A DNA stretch of 64,000 bases from Rhizobium etli CFN 42 (GTDB lineage Bacteria; Pseudomonadota; Alphaproteobacteria; Rhizobiales; Rhizobiaceae): positions 995,001 to 1,059,000 of the forward strand of contig NC_007761.1 of NCBI RefSeq assembly GCF_000092045.1, written 5' to 3'. Of the stretch, positions 46,635-56,358 are shown one piece after another. Position 1 is the stretch's first letter. Each line of letters begins with the position of its first letter. Under the pieces are notes generated by a model. The model was given only the letters and a program-made list of their open reading frames with translations. It searched no databases and was not told where the DNA came from. The position numbers and the translations under genes are program-made.

Positions 46635-46652
46635 AGTTCGATCCTAACCGAA

Positions 46653-46674
46653 GCATTGTCGTCAGGCAATGTGC
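46653..46674. promoter_or_regulatory. Candidate ArsR operator
   Basis: Inverted repeat GCATTG-N8-CAATGTGC (CATTG at 46654-46658, CAATG at 46667-46671) in the 70-base region between the arsR-type gene and the NIPSNAP gene. Position between divergent starts suggests control of both genes; inferred only. Confidence 0.5.
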
Positions 46675-46704
46675 GAAAACGGGGGAAGCACAAAGGAGAA
46701 CCTG

Positions 46705-47034
46705 ATGATCACCTGCTTCATCCGCTACGAGATCGATCCCTTCAAGAAGGAGGCCTTCGCCGAATATGCCCGCAACTGGGGTCAGGCGATCCCGAGGAAT
46801 GGCGCCGACCTGATCGGCTATTTCGGCCCGCATGAGGGATCGGCGACGACGGCTTACGGCGTCTACAATATCGAAAGCCTCGCTGCCTACGAAGCCTATC
46901 GCGCCAGGCTGGCCGCCGACCCGCTCGGCCGCGACAATTACGAATTCGCCAGGCGCGAAGCCTTTATCCTGAAGGAAGACCGCATCTTCCTCAAAAACGT
47001 CTCCGCCCCTCACGCCAAGCTGGTGCTGCCATGA
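46705..47034 (+). CDS. NIPSNAP family protein
   Basis: A 109-residue ferredoxin-like alpha/beta barrel protein of the NIPSNAP family: MITCFIRYEIDPFKKEAFAEYA at the N-terminus, then LIGYFGPHEGSATTAYGVYNIES and KNVSAPHAKLVLP near the end. Role unknown. Start at 46705 has AAAGGAG nine bases upstream. Overlaps the next gene by four bases (ATGA). Confidence 0.88.
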   Translation: MITCFIRYEIDPFKKEAFAEYARNWGQAIPRNGADLIGYFGPHEGSATTAYGVYNIESLAAYEAYRARLAADPLGRDNYEFARREAFILKEDRIFLKNVSAPHAKLVLP

Positions 47035-47381
47035 TCGCCGTCATCTTCGAAGTCATGCCGTATATGGGCGAACGCCACAAATATCTCGATCTCGCCGGCG
47101 AGTTGCGATCAGAACTCGAGAAAATCGACGGCTTCATCTCGATCGAGCGTTTCGGAAGCCTGACGAACCGCGGCAAGCTGCTGTCGCTCTCCTTCTTCCG
47201 CGACGAGGAGGCCGTCCGGCAATGGCGCAATGTCGAAGCCCATCGGGCCGCCCAGCAAGCCGGCCGCGGCGGCATCTTTGCCGACTATCGCCTGCGCATC
47301 GCCAGCGTGCTGCGCGACTACGGCATGTTCGAACGCGACGAGGCGCCGGCCGACAGCCGCAGGGTGCATGACCCGGCGTGA
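47031..47381 (+). CDS. Antibiotic biosynthesis monooxygenase (ABM) domain protein
   Basis: A 116-residue ABM-like protein. Family features are the start MIAVIFEVMPYMGERHKYLDLAGEL (shown in two parts in family alignments), GFISIERFGSLTNRGKLLSLSF and EEAVRQWRNVEAHRAAQQAGR. Small dimeric oxygenases of this type act on quinones or other aromatics; the substrate here is unknown. Coupled to the NIPSNAP gene and under the same likely ArsR control. Confidence 0.88.
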   Translation: MIAVIFEVMPYMGERHKYLDLAGELRSELEKIDGFISIERFGSLTNRGKLLSLSFFRDEEAVRQWRNVEAHRAAQQAGRGGIFADYRLRIASVLRDYGMFERDEAPADSRRVHDPA

Positions 47382-47450
47382 CGAGGGAGGATAGCCCTGC
47401 AATAATTTCCCGAAATCGGCCACCGCTTCAGGCTTTGGTAACTAAGTTGC

Positions 47451-47472
47451 GTAACCATAACGGAGAGTTAAG
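47451..47472 (+). promoter_or_regulatory. Weak CtrA-like site upstream of ccrM
   Basis: GTAACCAT at 47451-47458 and GTTAAG at 47467-47472 resemble the two halves of the alphaproteobacterial CtrA motif (TTAACCAT / TTAA-N7-TTAA). CcrM is a known CtrA target in Caulobacter, but the match here is imperfect, so this is a low-confidence candidate. Confidence 0.3.
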
Positions 47473-47486
47473 CGTAGAGCGTATGA

Positions 47487-48641
<1,155 letters not shown>

Positions 48642-48739
48642 GCAGCACTTTCGCAAGATCGAAATACCTTCTTCCGGTTTCCTCCAGTTGCGGGAGAAGG
48701 CCAAGGCGCCCGGGGTTCAAACCTCGGGCGTCTTCTATT

Positions 48740-49105
48740 TTAGAAATCCTTGTAATCGGTGACGTCGACGCGGATGATGCGGCCTACCGTATTGAAGGTG
48801 ATTGTCTCCTCGCCCTCGCGGATCAGCGGCTTGCCTGTCTTGCTGTGGGTGGCGCGCAGCGACCAGACCGCCCGGCCCGACAGCGGCGTCAGCGTCTCGA
48901 CAATCGAATTTTCCGCCGTCTGATCGGGATAATCGTCGAAATAGCGCCGGAAGGCGGCCATGATCTCTTCGCGGCCGGCAAGGCTGCCGACGCCGTTCGA
49001 GACATAGGTCGCGTCCTCGGCGAAATAGGCCTCGATTGCGGGAAAATCGAGAGCGTTGATGGCGCCGTGGAAGCGCTCGATTTCCTCTGCCGGGTCGAAA
49101 GCCAT
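48740..49105 (-). CDS. NTF2-like (SnoaL) domain protein
   Basis: A 121-residue protein of the NTF2/SnoaL superfamily: ERFHGAINALDFPAIEAYFAEDATYVSNG at the N-terminus, REEIMAAFRRYFDDYP, and the final strand pair ETITFNTVGRIIRVDVTDY. Such proteins are often ketosteroid-isomerase-like or epoxide hydrolases of unknown substrate. It lies four bases after the HAD gene on the same strand. Confidence 0.85.
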   Translation of the reverse strand: MAFDPAEEIERFHGAINALDFPAIEAYFAEDATYVSNGVGSLAGREEIMAAFRRYFDDYPDQTAENSIVETLTPLSGRAVWSLRATHSKTGKPLIREGEETITFNTVGRIIRVDVTDYKDF

Positions 49106-49109
49106 GGTC

Positions 49110-49730
49110 TCAGACCTTCAATCCGTAAGCGGCGAGATCGTTGCGCAGCTTCTCGGCGCCCGAAAACAGCACCGCGTTCCAGCCGAACGTCTTGGCGCCT
49201 TCGACATTAACAGGCGCGTCGTCGATGAAGATCGTCGCCTTCGGATCGAGGCCGAAGCTCTTCGTATGGCTGTCGTAGATTGCGGCATCGGGCTTGATCA
49301 GGCCAACATCGCCGGAAACGGTCACGCCGCGCGGCAGCTTGAGGAAGGGAAAGCGCTCCTGCGCCTCGCGGAAGGTGTCGGAGGCGAAGTTGGTCAGCAT
49401 CGTCACGTCGCGGCCTTCGGCGATCAGCCCTTCCATGATTGCGACGCTCTCGTCATAGGCGTGCGGCACCATCTCGTGCCAGTGTTTGCGGAAAGCGCGG
49501 ATGTGCTCTTCGCGGGCCGGGTGCTCGGCAATCAGCAGCGCCTCGGCCTCTTCCCAGGTGCGGCCGCGGTCCTGCTCGATGTTCCAGTCATGGGTGCAGA
49601 TATTGGCGAAGAACCAGTTGCGCTCCGTTTCATCGGGAATGAGGCGTGCGAAGGGAAGGTGCGGATCGTAATGAATAAGGACTTTGCCGATATCGAAAAC
49701 GATATGTTTTATCTCAGTCGTCATGGTCAT
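49110..49730 (-). CDS. HAD family hydrolase (YihX-like)
   Basis: A 206-residue HAD IA protein. Motif I is VFDIGKVL, where the second aspartate is replaced by glycine as in YihX-type members that read FDxGxV. Motif II is MLTNFAS, motif III lysine is in GLIKPDAAIYD and motif IV is FIDDAPVNVEGA. Likely a sugar-phosphate phosphatase; substrate unknown. Start at 49730 overlaps the mutY stop (ATGA), so the two are coupled. Confidence 0.9.
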   Translation of the reverse strand: MTMTTEIKHIVFDIGKVLIHYDPHLPFARLIPDETERNWFFANICTHDWNIEQDRGRTWEEAEALLIAEHPAREEHIRAFRKHWHEMVPHAYDESVAIMEGLIAEGRDVTMLTNFASDTFREAQERFPFLKLPRGVTVSGDVGLIKPDAAIYDSHTKSFGLDPKATIFIDDAPVNVEGAKTFGWNAVLFSGAEKLRNDLAAYGLKV

Positions 49731-50830
49731 GCCTTGCCTGTTTTGAATGCGAGAGGAATAGCCGCTGCAATTGCTTTTTTCATGATGGTCGGCAGCGCCT
49801 GCGCTTCAAGATTTGTAACCGGCTCCCACCATTCGTCATTCACGCCATCACGCGACTTCGGCTTTGCGGCGATCGCCACCCGCCAGATCGACAGTCGGAG
49901 CTCGAAATGGGTGAAGACATGGATCACGGTGCCGCAGGCCTGCCAGGCCGCCTCGAAGGGCGCGGCCGCAGAAGAGGTCTCGCCGTCGAGCCGCGCCGTC
50001 CAGGCCGTCGTCGGCACCTCGGTCATGCCGCCGAGCAGCCCGCTTTCGGCGCGCCGCCTGAGCAGGATCTCGCCATCGCCGCTCACCGCGATAAAGGCCG
50101 CGCCATGGCGCACCGGCTTTTCCTTCTTCGCCGCCTTGACCGGAAAGAGCTCGGGATCGGAAAGCTTCAGTGCCTGACAGGCATTGCGGAACGGACAGAG
50201 CGAACAGGCCGGCCGCTTCGGCGTGCAGATGGTCGCCCCGAGATCCATCATTGCCTGGGCGAAATCGCCGGGCCGGCCTGACGGCGTCAGCAGCGCCACC
50301 TTCGCCTTCATCGCCGGCTTGGCGGCCGGCAGCGGCGCCTCGATCGCATAAAGCCTTGAAATCACCCGCTCGACATTGCCATCCATCACGGCAGCCTGCC
50401 GATTGAACGCGATGGCAGCGACGGCTGCTGCGGTATAATCGCCGATGCCCGGAAGCGATTTGAGGCCCTCTTCGGTGTCGGGAAAAACGCCGCCATGCTC
50501 TTTTGCCACGGCCTCGGCGCATTTCTTCAAATTGCGGGCGCGGGCGTAATAGCCGAGCCCCGCCCAGGTGGCCATGACAGCATCGCTCTCGGCCGCGGCC
50601 AGGTCGGTCACTTCGGGCCAGCGCTCAAGAAACTTCTCGAAATAGGGTTTGACCGCCTGCACCGTCGTCTGCTGCAGCATCACTTCCGACAGCCAGACAC
50701 GATAGGGATCGGGTTTGACGCCGCGTGCCGCCATGCCGGGTGAGATGCGCCAGGGCAGATCGCGGTGGTGGCGGTCGTACCAGTCGAGCAGGGGCTTGGC
50801 GGAGGGCGTGTCGAGTGTCGTGATCGTCAT
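49727..50830 (-). CDS. mutY: A/G-specific adenine glycosylase
   Basis: A 367-residue MutY that removes adenine mispaired with 8-oxoguanine. The catalytic residues are Glu49 (LSEVMLQQTTV) and Asp150 (MDGNVERVI), with the HhH motif LPGIGDYTAAA before the latter. The 4Fe-4S cluster cysteines are Cys202, Cys209, Cys212 and Cys218 (C-x6-C-x2-C-x5-C). The C-terminal NUDIX-like domain that recognises 8-oxoG is present. Start at MTITTLDTPSAKP; the frame continues upstream into the dciA gene. Divergent from dciA. Confidence 0.95.
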   Translation of the reverse strand: MTITTLDTPSAKPLLDWYDRHHRDLPWRISPGMAARGVKPDPYRVWLSEVMLQQTTVQAVKPYFEKFLERWPEVTDLAAAESDAVMATWAGLGYYARARNLKKCAEAVAKEHGGVFPDTEEGLKSLPGIGDYTAAAVAAIAFNRQAAVMDGNVERVISRLYAIEAPLPAAKPAMKAKVALLTPSGRPGDFAQAMMDLGATICTPKRPACSLCPFRNACQALKLSDPELFPVKAAKKEKPVRHGAAFIAVSGDGEILLRRRAESGLLGGMTEVPTTAWTARLDGETSSAAAPFEAAWQACGTVIHVFTHFELRLSIWRVAIAAKPKSRDGVNDEWWEPVTNLEAQALPTIMKKAIAAAIPLAFKTGKA

Positions 50831-50926
50831 GATTTGCCGGGATCGGGGGAAGTGCCTATACTTGGCGAAGCAATGCCGCGCGATCAAGTCGGTCCCGTCA
50901 CTTCGCGGCAGCGCCCAAGGTTTTCG

Positions 50927-51424
50927 ATGAGTTATCCACGCAAAGGTGCAAAGCAGATTTCCGAGCTGGCGAACGGGCTGATCGATCCTGTCCTGGCGCG
51001 CCGCGCCGGCATCAACACGGCGCTGCTCGGCTCCTGGAGCGAAATCGCCGGCGAGGATTTCGCCGATTGCACCCGCCCGGAAAAGATCGCCTGGGCCCGC
51101 GGCGGCGGCGATGACGGCAGCTTCCGCCCCGGCGTGCTGACGATCGCCTGCGAAGGTGCGCGCGCGCTTTTCCTCACCCATGCCCAGGGCGAACTGATCC
51201 AGCGCATCAACAGCTTCTTCGGCTTCGCCGCCGTCCACCAGATCCGCATCGTCCAGAAGCCGGTCTCAAGCCTCGCCCGCCGCTCCCGCACTCCGCAGCC
51301 GCTGAAAGGCGAAGCCGCCCGCAAGCTCGAAGGCATGATGGAAGGCATCGAGGGCGACAAGCTGCGCCAGGCGATCCAGCGGCTGGGCACCGCGGTGATG
51401 GGCAAGCGGGCGAGTGGGCGCTAA
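50927..51424 (+). CDS. DciA family (DUF721) helicase-loading protein
   Basis: A 165-residue DUF721 protein. Known DciA proteins load or stimulate the replicative helicase DnaB in bacteria lacking DnaC. The N-terminal domain has KQISELANGLIDPVLARRAG, the middle has LLGSWSEIAGEDFADCTRP, and the DUF721 core ends in LIQRINSFFGFAAVHQIRI; the C-terminal tail is positively charged. The order mutY-dciA-dsbA-smc is typical for Rhizobiales. Start at MSYPRKGAK, 54 codons into a longer open frame. Confidence 0.9.
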   Translation: MSYPRKGAKQISELANGLIDPVLARRAGINTALLGSWSEIAGEDFADCTRPEKIAWARGGGDDGSFRPGVLTIACEGARALFLTHAQGELIQRINSFFGFAAVHQIRIVQKPVSSLARRSRTPQPLKGEAARKLEGMMEGIEGDKLRQAIQRLGTAVMGKRASGR

Positions 51425-51621
51425 TGAGCAAGACGCCAGAGTTGACCCTTAATGCCAAGACTGGGCATGGCCGGCAAGTGGACGCAAGCGATGAAATCAT
51501 GCGTCGAAAAATCCGCGAGGCGATAGATGATCCGAGTGCCGATATTGATGCCGATGCGGTTTTTGGGCGGCTGGAAAGCCGGCATGCCGAACGGATGAAC
51601 ACTGAGTCCTGTTCGCGCTAG
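51424..51621 (+). CDS. Small antitoxin-like protein (65 aa)
   Basis: A 65-residue acidic-basic protein whose segment EIMRRKIREAIDDPSADIDA followed by AVFGRLESRHAER resembles the C-terminal part of type II antitoxins (ParD or stability-determinant proteins with IDDP and VxxRL patterns). It overlaps the dciA stop by one base (TAATG), so it is coupled to dciA. No toxin gene follows: the stop is directly next to a RIME-like element. It may be an orphan antitoxin or a degraded module. Assignment is tentative. Confidence 0.55.
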   Translation: MSKTPELTLNAKTGHGRQVDASDEIMRRKIREAIDDPSADIDADAVFGRLESRHAERMNTESCSR

Positions 51622-51626
51622 TGACT

Positions 51627-51750
51627 GCCCCTCACCCTAGCCCTCTCCCCGTAAACGGGGCGAGGGGACGTGCCATGCGAGACGTTGGCGAGGGACCGAG
51701 AGGTTGCGGCCCCGCGAGCGGGGAGAACGTGGCGGCAGCCGGATGAGGGG
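51627..51750. repeat. RIME-like element
   Basis: Same family as at 20865: it starts gcccctcaccctagccctct, has the hairpin ctccccgt/acggggcgag and a second palindrome cccgcgagcgggg, and ends gccggatgaggggc. It lies between the antitoxin-like ORF and dsbA. The rest of the gap to 52008 shows no gene. Confidence 0.75.
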
Positions 51751-52008
51751 CGGGCGACGATCTCCCAGAGCGCGAATCTCATGACATCGGACCCTGCTCG
51801 TGTGGTCACATTTTGGTTTTCGAGGCGGCCGCGGTACCTTCGGCCTTCCACCGAAACTGAGAATCGCGCATTTCGGACGCTAGGTCGGGCTCTCGGTCCC
51901 ATCACGGTCACAATTCTTTGAAGGAAGTTGGCGAACCGTGGCTTGTGAGCGGCCGTCAGCCGTTATATCGCACAGTCATGCCGTCACGCTCATACCTATG
52001 GGGAATCC

Positions 52009-52788
52009 ATGCAGATGTCCGAAATGCAACTGACGAAACGCCGCCTCCTGGGTGGCATCGCCATCGCCGCAGCTGCCGCAGCGCTTGCCGCCTGCAACGA
52101 CAGCAAGGACGCTGCCGATGCGTCGTCCTCCGGCAAGACCATGGCCGACGGCACCAATGTCGATACCATTGAGACGGCGGCGACGTCGGCGACCACCGAC
52201 ATGCCGCAGTCCGACGGCGATGTCGATATGGCCGAGGTGCTTAAGCCCGGCGCGCTGCCTGAGATGGCGCTTGGCAAGGCCGATGCCCCGGTCAAGATCG
52301 TCGAATATATGTCGATGACCTGCCCGCATTGCGCCCATTTCCACAACACCACCTTCGACGCCATCAAGCAGAAATATGTCGATACCGGCAAGGTGCAGTT
52401 CATCATCCGCGAATTCCCCTTCGACCCGCGTGCCGCCGCCGCCTTCATGCTCGCCCGCTGCAGCGCCGCCAATCCGGGGCAGCTGAGCACGCCGGAACAG
52501 TATTTCCCGATGGTATCAATGCTGTTCAAGCAGCAGCAGGTCTGGGCCGCCGCCGATGACGGCCGCGCCGCACTGCTGCAGATGTCGAAGCTTGCCGGAT
52601 TTACTGAGGATAGCTTCACGAAATGCTTGACGAACCAGAAGCTTCTGGATGAAGTGAACGCCACGCGGGAAAGGGGATCGAAGGATTTCGGCGTCAATGC
52701 CACGCCAACCTTCCTCATCAATGGCAAGCGCTATTCTGGAGACATGCCGGTTGACACCATGTCGAAGCTCATCGACAGCCTCATCTGA
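52009..52788 (+). CDS. DsbA family thiol:disulfide oxidoreductase, lipoprotein-like
   Basis: A 259-residue exported DsbA-like protein. The N-terminus has a twin-arginine-like KRRLLGG, a hydrophobic stretch and the lipobox LAAC with Cys29. A linker of about 50 residues precedes the thioredoxin fold with the CPHC active site at Cys105-Cys108 (MTCPHCAHFH), and the cis-proline is in NATPTFLI. It oxidises or isomerises disulfides in the periplasm. A strong terminator follows, but smc starts only 100 bases downstream. Confidence 0.92.
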   Translation: MQMSEMQLTKRRLLGGIAIAAAAAALAACNDSKDAADASSSGKTMADGTNVDTIETAATSATTDMPQSDGDVDMAEVLKPGALPEMALGKADAPVKIVEYMSMTCPHCAHFHNTTFDAIKQKYVDTGKVQFIIREFPFDPRAAAAFMLARCSAANPGQLSTPEQYFPMVSMLFKQQQVWAAADDGRAALLQMSKLAGFTEDSFTKCLTNQKLLDEVNATRERGSKDFGVNATPTFLINGKRYSGDMPVDTMSKLIDSLI

Positions 52789-52806
52789 ACCGGATCGTTC
52801 GACCAC

Positions 52807-52842
52807 AACGGGCGACGGCGAAAGCTGTGCGCCCGTTTTTTT
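52807..52842 (+). terminator. Rho-independent terminator after dsbA
   Basis: Stem aacgggcg (52807-52814) with cgcccgtt (52830-52837), 15-base loop, followed by seven T. It separates dsbA from smc. Confidence 0.9.
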
Positions 52843-52891
52843 GTGGCTGCGGTGGAGCAAGGAGCACCCCCCTCCGCCCCGGAGCTTCTGC

Positions 52892-55800
52892 ATGAAGTTC
52901 AACAAGCTGCGCCTGGTCGGCTTCAAATCCTTCGTCGAGCCGACGGAATTCATCATCGAGCGGGGGCTGACCGGCGTCGTCGGCCCGAACGGCTGCGGCA
53001 AGTCCAACCTTGTCGAAGCGCTGCGCTGGGTGATGGGCGAGAATTCCTACAAGAACATGCGCGCCTCCGGCATGGATGACGTGATCTTCTCCGGTTCGGG
53101 CAACCGCCCAGCCCGCAACACGGCTGAGGTGGCGCTCTATCTCGACAATGGCGAGCGCACCGCGCCCGCCGCCTTCAATGACAGCGATGAGATCCAGGTC
53201 ACCCGCCGCATCGAGCGCGAGCAGGGCTCGCTCTATCGCATCAACGGCAAGGAAAGCCGCGCCAAGGATGTGCAGCTGCTGTTTGCCGACGCCTCCACCG
53301 GCGCCCGTTCGCCCTCGATGGTCGGCCAGGGCCGCATCGGCGAACTGATCCAGGCGAAGCCGCAGGCTCGCCGCCAGCTGCTGGAAGAGGCGGCCGGCAT
53401 CTCCGGCCTGCATTCGCGCCGCCACGAGGCAGAACTGCGCCTGCGCGCCGCCGAAACCAATCTCGAACGTCTCGACGACGTCACCTCGCAGCTCGAAAGC
53501 CAGATCGAGAGTCTGAAGCGCCAGGCCCGCCAGGCCAACCGCTTCAAGACGCTGTCGGCCGATATCCGCGCCCGCGAGGCGATGCTCCTGCATATCCGCT
53601 GGGTGCAGGCCAAGGAGGCCGAGGCCGAGGCCGACAGCGCGCTCAACCAGGCGACCGTCATCGTCGCCGAAAAGGCGCAGGCCCAGATGGAAGCGGCGAA
53701 GAACCAGGGCATCGCCAGCCTGAAGCTGCCGGAACTGCGCGAGGGCGAGGCGCGAGCCGCCGCCGCCCTGCAGCGCCTGCAGATCGCCAGGAGCCAGCTG
53801 GAGGAGGATGCCGGCCGCATCCTGCGCCGCCGTGACGAGCTGACCCGCCGCCTTGCCCAGCTGGCCGAAGATATCAGGCGCGAGGAACGGCTGGTCGCCG
53901 ACAACGCCGTCATCCTTGCCAAGCTCGATGCCGAAGAGGCTGAAATCTCGGAAATCCTCGCCGATTCCGGCCGTTATGCCGAGGAAACCCGCGAGGTCTT
54001 CGAGGGCGCGGCGGCAAAGCTTGCCGACAGCGAGCGCATCTTCACCCAGCTGACCGCCGAGCGTGCCGAGGCGGCTGCCGGCCGCAACCAGCTGGAGCGC
54101 GCCATCCGCGATCTCGCCGACCGCCGCATGCGCCTCGAGCGGCAGATGAACGAGGCCAACCAGGAACTTGCGGCTATCGGCGAGAAGATATCAGGCCTGC
54201 CGGATCCCGACGAGAAGCGGGCGATCGTCGAGGCCGGCGAGATCGCGCTCGCCGAAGCGGAAGCCGCCGTTCAGACGGTCGAACAGGCGCTCGCCGCTGC
54301 CCGCCAGGCCGAGGCCGTGTCGCGCGCCCCGGTCGATCAGGCCCGCGCCGGCCTCAATGCTGTCGAAACCGAGGCCCGCACCATTTCCCGCATGCTCGCC
54401 GCCGGCGCGACGTCGGGGAAATTTGCGCCGGTTGCCGAAGAACTGAAGGTCGAGGGCGGCTTCGAAACGGCGCTCGGGGCGGCACTTGGCGACGATCTGG
54501 AGTCGCCGCTTGATGCCGAGGCGCCGGCCCATTGGTCGGAGAATGGCGATGGCGCCGGCGATCCCGGCCTTCCCGCAGGCGCCACACCATTGCTTGCCCA
54601 TATCAGCGCGCCGCCGGCGCTGACCCGTCGCCTGCGCCAGATCGGCCTGGTCGCGGAAACGGACGCGCGGTCACTGATGGCGGCGCTGAAACCCGGCCAG
54701 CGGCTGGTGACGAAGGAGGGCGCCGTCTATCGCTGGGACGGCCATGTCGCCGGCGCCGACGCGCCGAGTGCGGCGGCGCTGCGCCTCGCCCAGAAAAACC
54801 GGCTTGCCGAACTCGAAAGCGAGGCGGAAATCGCCCGCGACGTGCTTGCCGGAGCCGAGGAGCGGCAGGCCGCCGCCGCCGAAGCAATCCGGGTGGAAGA
54901 GCGCCGGCTCACTGAAGCCCGCGACATGAGCCGCCTGTCGGCGCGTCATCTCGCAGAAGCCCGCGATGCGCTTGCCGCGGCCGAGCGTGCTTCCGGCGAT
55001 CTGATCCGCCGCCGCGACGTCGTCAGCGAGGCTGCCAGCCAGCTGGGCGCACAGCTGGAGGAGATCGGCGTCCAGGCAGAGAATGCCCGCATCGAGCTGG
55101 AGGATGCGCCCGATCTGACCGATATCGACGAGCGGCTGCGCTTCCAGCAGGCGGAGGTGGCGACCGACCGCGGCGCGCTCGCCGAGGCCCGCGCCCGCCA
55201 CGAAAGCCTGGCAAGGGAAAACGAGGCCCGCCAGCGCCGCATCATGGCGATCGGCCAGGAGCGCGAAACCTGGCGCCAGCGGGCGGCAAGCGGCGAGGAT
55301 CACGTCGCGACGCTGCGCGAGCGCGAGGAAGAGGCGCGCGAAGAGGCGGCCGATCTGGAAATGGCCCCGGATGAATTCGACGACAAGCGCCGAGCTCTGC
55401 TTTCCGAATTGCAGAAGGCCGAGGAGGCGCGCCGTCATGCCGGCGATCTGCTCGCCGAGGCCGAACGTATCCAGCGCGAAGCCGACCATAAGGCGGCGAC
55501 CGCGCTTTCCGAGCTTGCCGAATATCGCGAACGCCGCGGCCGCGCCGAGGAGCGTCTGGTTTCGGCCCGCGAGCGGCGGCAGGAAAGCGAAAGCCGCATT
55601 CGCGAGGCGCTGAACGTGCCGCCGCACGAGGCGTTGCGGCTCACCGGGCTGCAGCCGATGCAGGCGCTGCCCGACCCGCGTGAGGTCGAGCGCGAGCTGG
55701 AGCGGCTGAAGATGGAGCGCGAGCGGCTCGGCGCCGTCAACCTGCGCGCCGACGAGGAACAGAAGGAGCTGAGCGAAAAGCTCGAAGCGCTGATCAAGGA

Positions 55801-56353
55801 GCGCGACGACGTCATCGACGCGATCCGCAAGCTGCGCGGCGCCATCCAGAGCTTGAACCGCGAAGGCCGCGAGAGGCTGATCGCCGCCTTCGACGTCGTC
55901 AACGGCCAGTTCCAGCGGCTGTTCACCCATCTCTTCGGTGGCGGCACCGCCGAGCTGCAGCTGATCGAATCTGACGATCCGCTGGAAGCCGGCCTCGAAA
56001 TCCTCGCCCGCCCGCCCGGCAAGAAGCCGCAGACCATGACGCTGCTCTCAGGCGGCGAGCAGGCGCTGACGGCGATGGCGCTGATCTTCGCCGTCTTCCT
56101 CACCAATCCGGCGCCGATCTGCGTGCTCGACGAAGTGGATGCACCGCTCGACGACCACAATGTCGAGCGCTACTGCAACCTGATGGACGAAATGGCGGCC
56201 TCCACCGAAACCCGCTTCGTCATCATCACCCACAACCCGATCACCATGGCCCGCATGAACCGCCTCTTCGGCGTCACCATGGCCGAACAGGGCGTCTCCA
56301 CCCTCGTCTCCGTCGACCTGCAGACGGCCGAACGCCTGCGCGAGATTGCGTAA
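52892..56353 (+). CDS. smc: Chromosome segregation protein SMC
   Basis: A 1153-residue structural-maintenance-of-chromosomes ATPase. Walker A is GPNGCGKSN (31-39) at the N-terminal head, with long coiled coils (about 170-500 and 660-1000) interrupted by the hinge (about 510-650). The C-terminal head has the signature LSGGEQALTAMAL and Walker B ICVLDEVDAPLDD. It condenses and segregates chromosomes with ScpA/ScpB, which are not in this window. Start at MKFNKLRLVGFKSF with CCGGAGCTTCTGC upstream; the frame is open 65 codons further up. Confidence 0.97.
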   Translation: MKFNKLRLVGFKSFVEPTEFIIERGLTGVVGPNGCGKSNLVEALRWVMGENSYKNMRASGMDDVIFSGSGNRPARNTAEVALYLDNGERTAPAAFNDSDEIQVTRRIEREQGSLYRINGKESRAKDVQLLFADASTGARSPSMVGQGRIGELIQAKPQARRQLLEEAAGISGLHSRRHEAELRLRAAETNLERLDDVTSQLESQIESLKRQARQANRFKTLSADIRAREAMLLHIRWVQAKEAEAEADSALNQATVIVAEKAQAQMEAAKNQGIASLKLPELREGEARAAAALQRLQIARSQLEEDAGRILRRRDELTRRLAQLAEDIRREERLVADNAVILAKLDAEEAEISEILADSGRYAEETREVFEGAAAKLADSERIFTQLTAERAEAAAGRNQLERAIRDLADRRMRLERQMNEANQELAAIGEKISGLPDPDEKRAIVEAGEIALAEAEAAVQTVEQALAAARQAEAVSRAPVDQARAGLNAVETEARTISRMLAAGATSGKFAPVAEELKVEGGFETALGAALGDDLESPLDAEAPAHWSENGDGAGDPGLPAGATPLLAHISAPPALTRRLRQIGLVAETDARSLMAALKPGQRLVTKEGAVYRWDGHVAGADAPSAAALRLAQKNRLAELESEAEIARDVLAGAEERQAAAAEAIRVEERRLTEARDMSRLSARHLAEARDALAAAERASGDLIRRRDVVSEAASQLGAQLEEIGVQAENARIELEDAPDLTDIDERLRFQQAEVATDRGALAEARARHESLARENEARQRRIMAIGQERETWRQRAASGEDHVATLREREEEAREEAADLEMAPDEFDDKRRALLSELQKAEEARRHAGDLLAEAERIQREADHKAATALSELAEYRERRGRAEERLVSARERRQESESRIREALNVPPHEALRLTGLQPMQALPDPREVERELERLKMERERLGAVNLRADEEQKELSEKLEALIKERDDVIDAIRKLRGAIQSLNREGRERLIAAFDVVNGQFQRLFTHLFGGGTAELQLIESDDPLEAGLEILARPPGKKPQTMTLLSGGEQALTAMALIFAVFLTNPAPICVLDEVDAPLDDHNVERYCNLMDEMAASTETRFVIITHNPITMARMNRLFGVTMAEQGVSTLVSVDLQTAERLREIA

Positions 56354-56358
56354 TCAGG

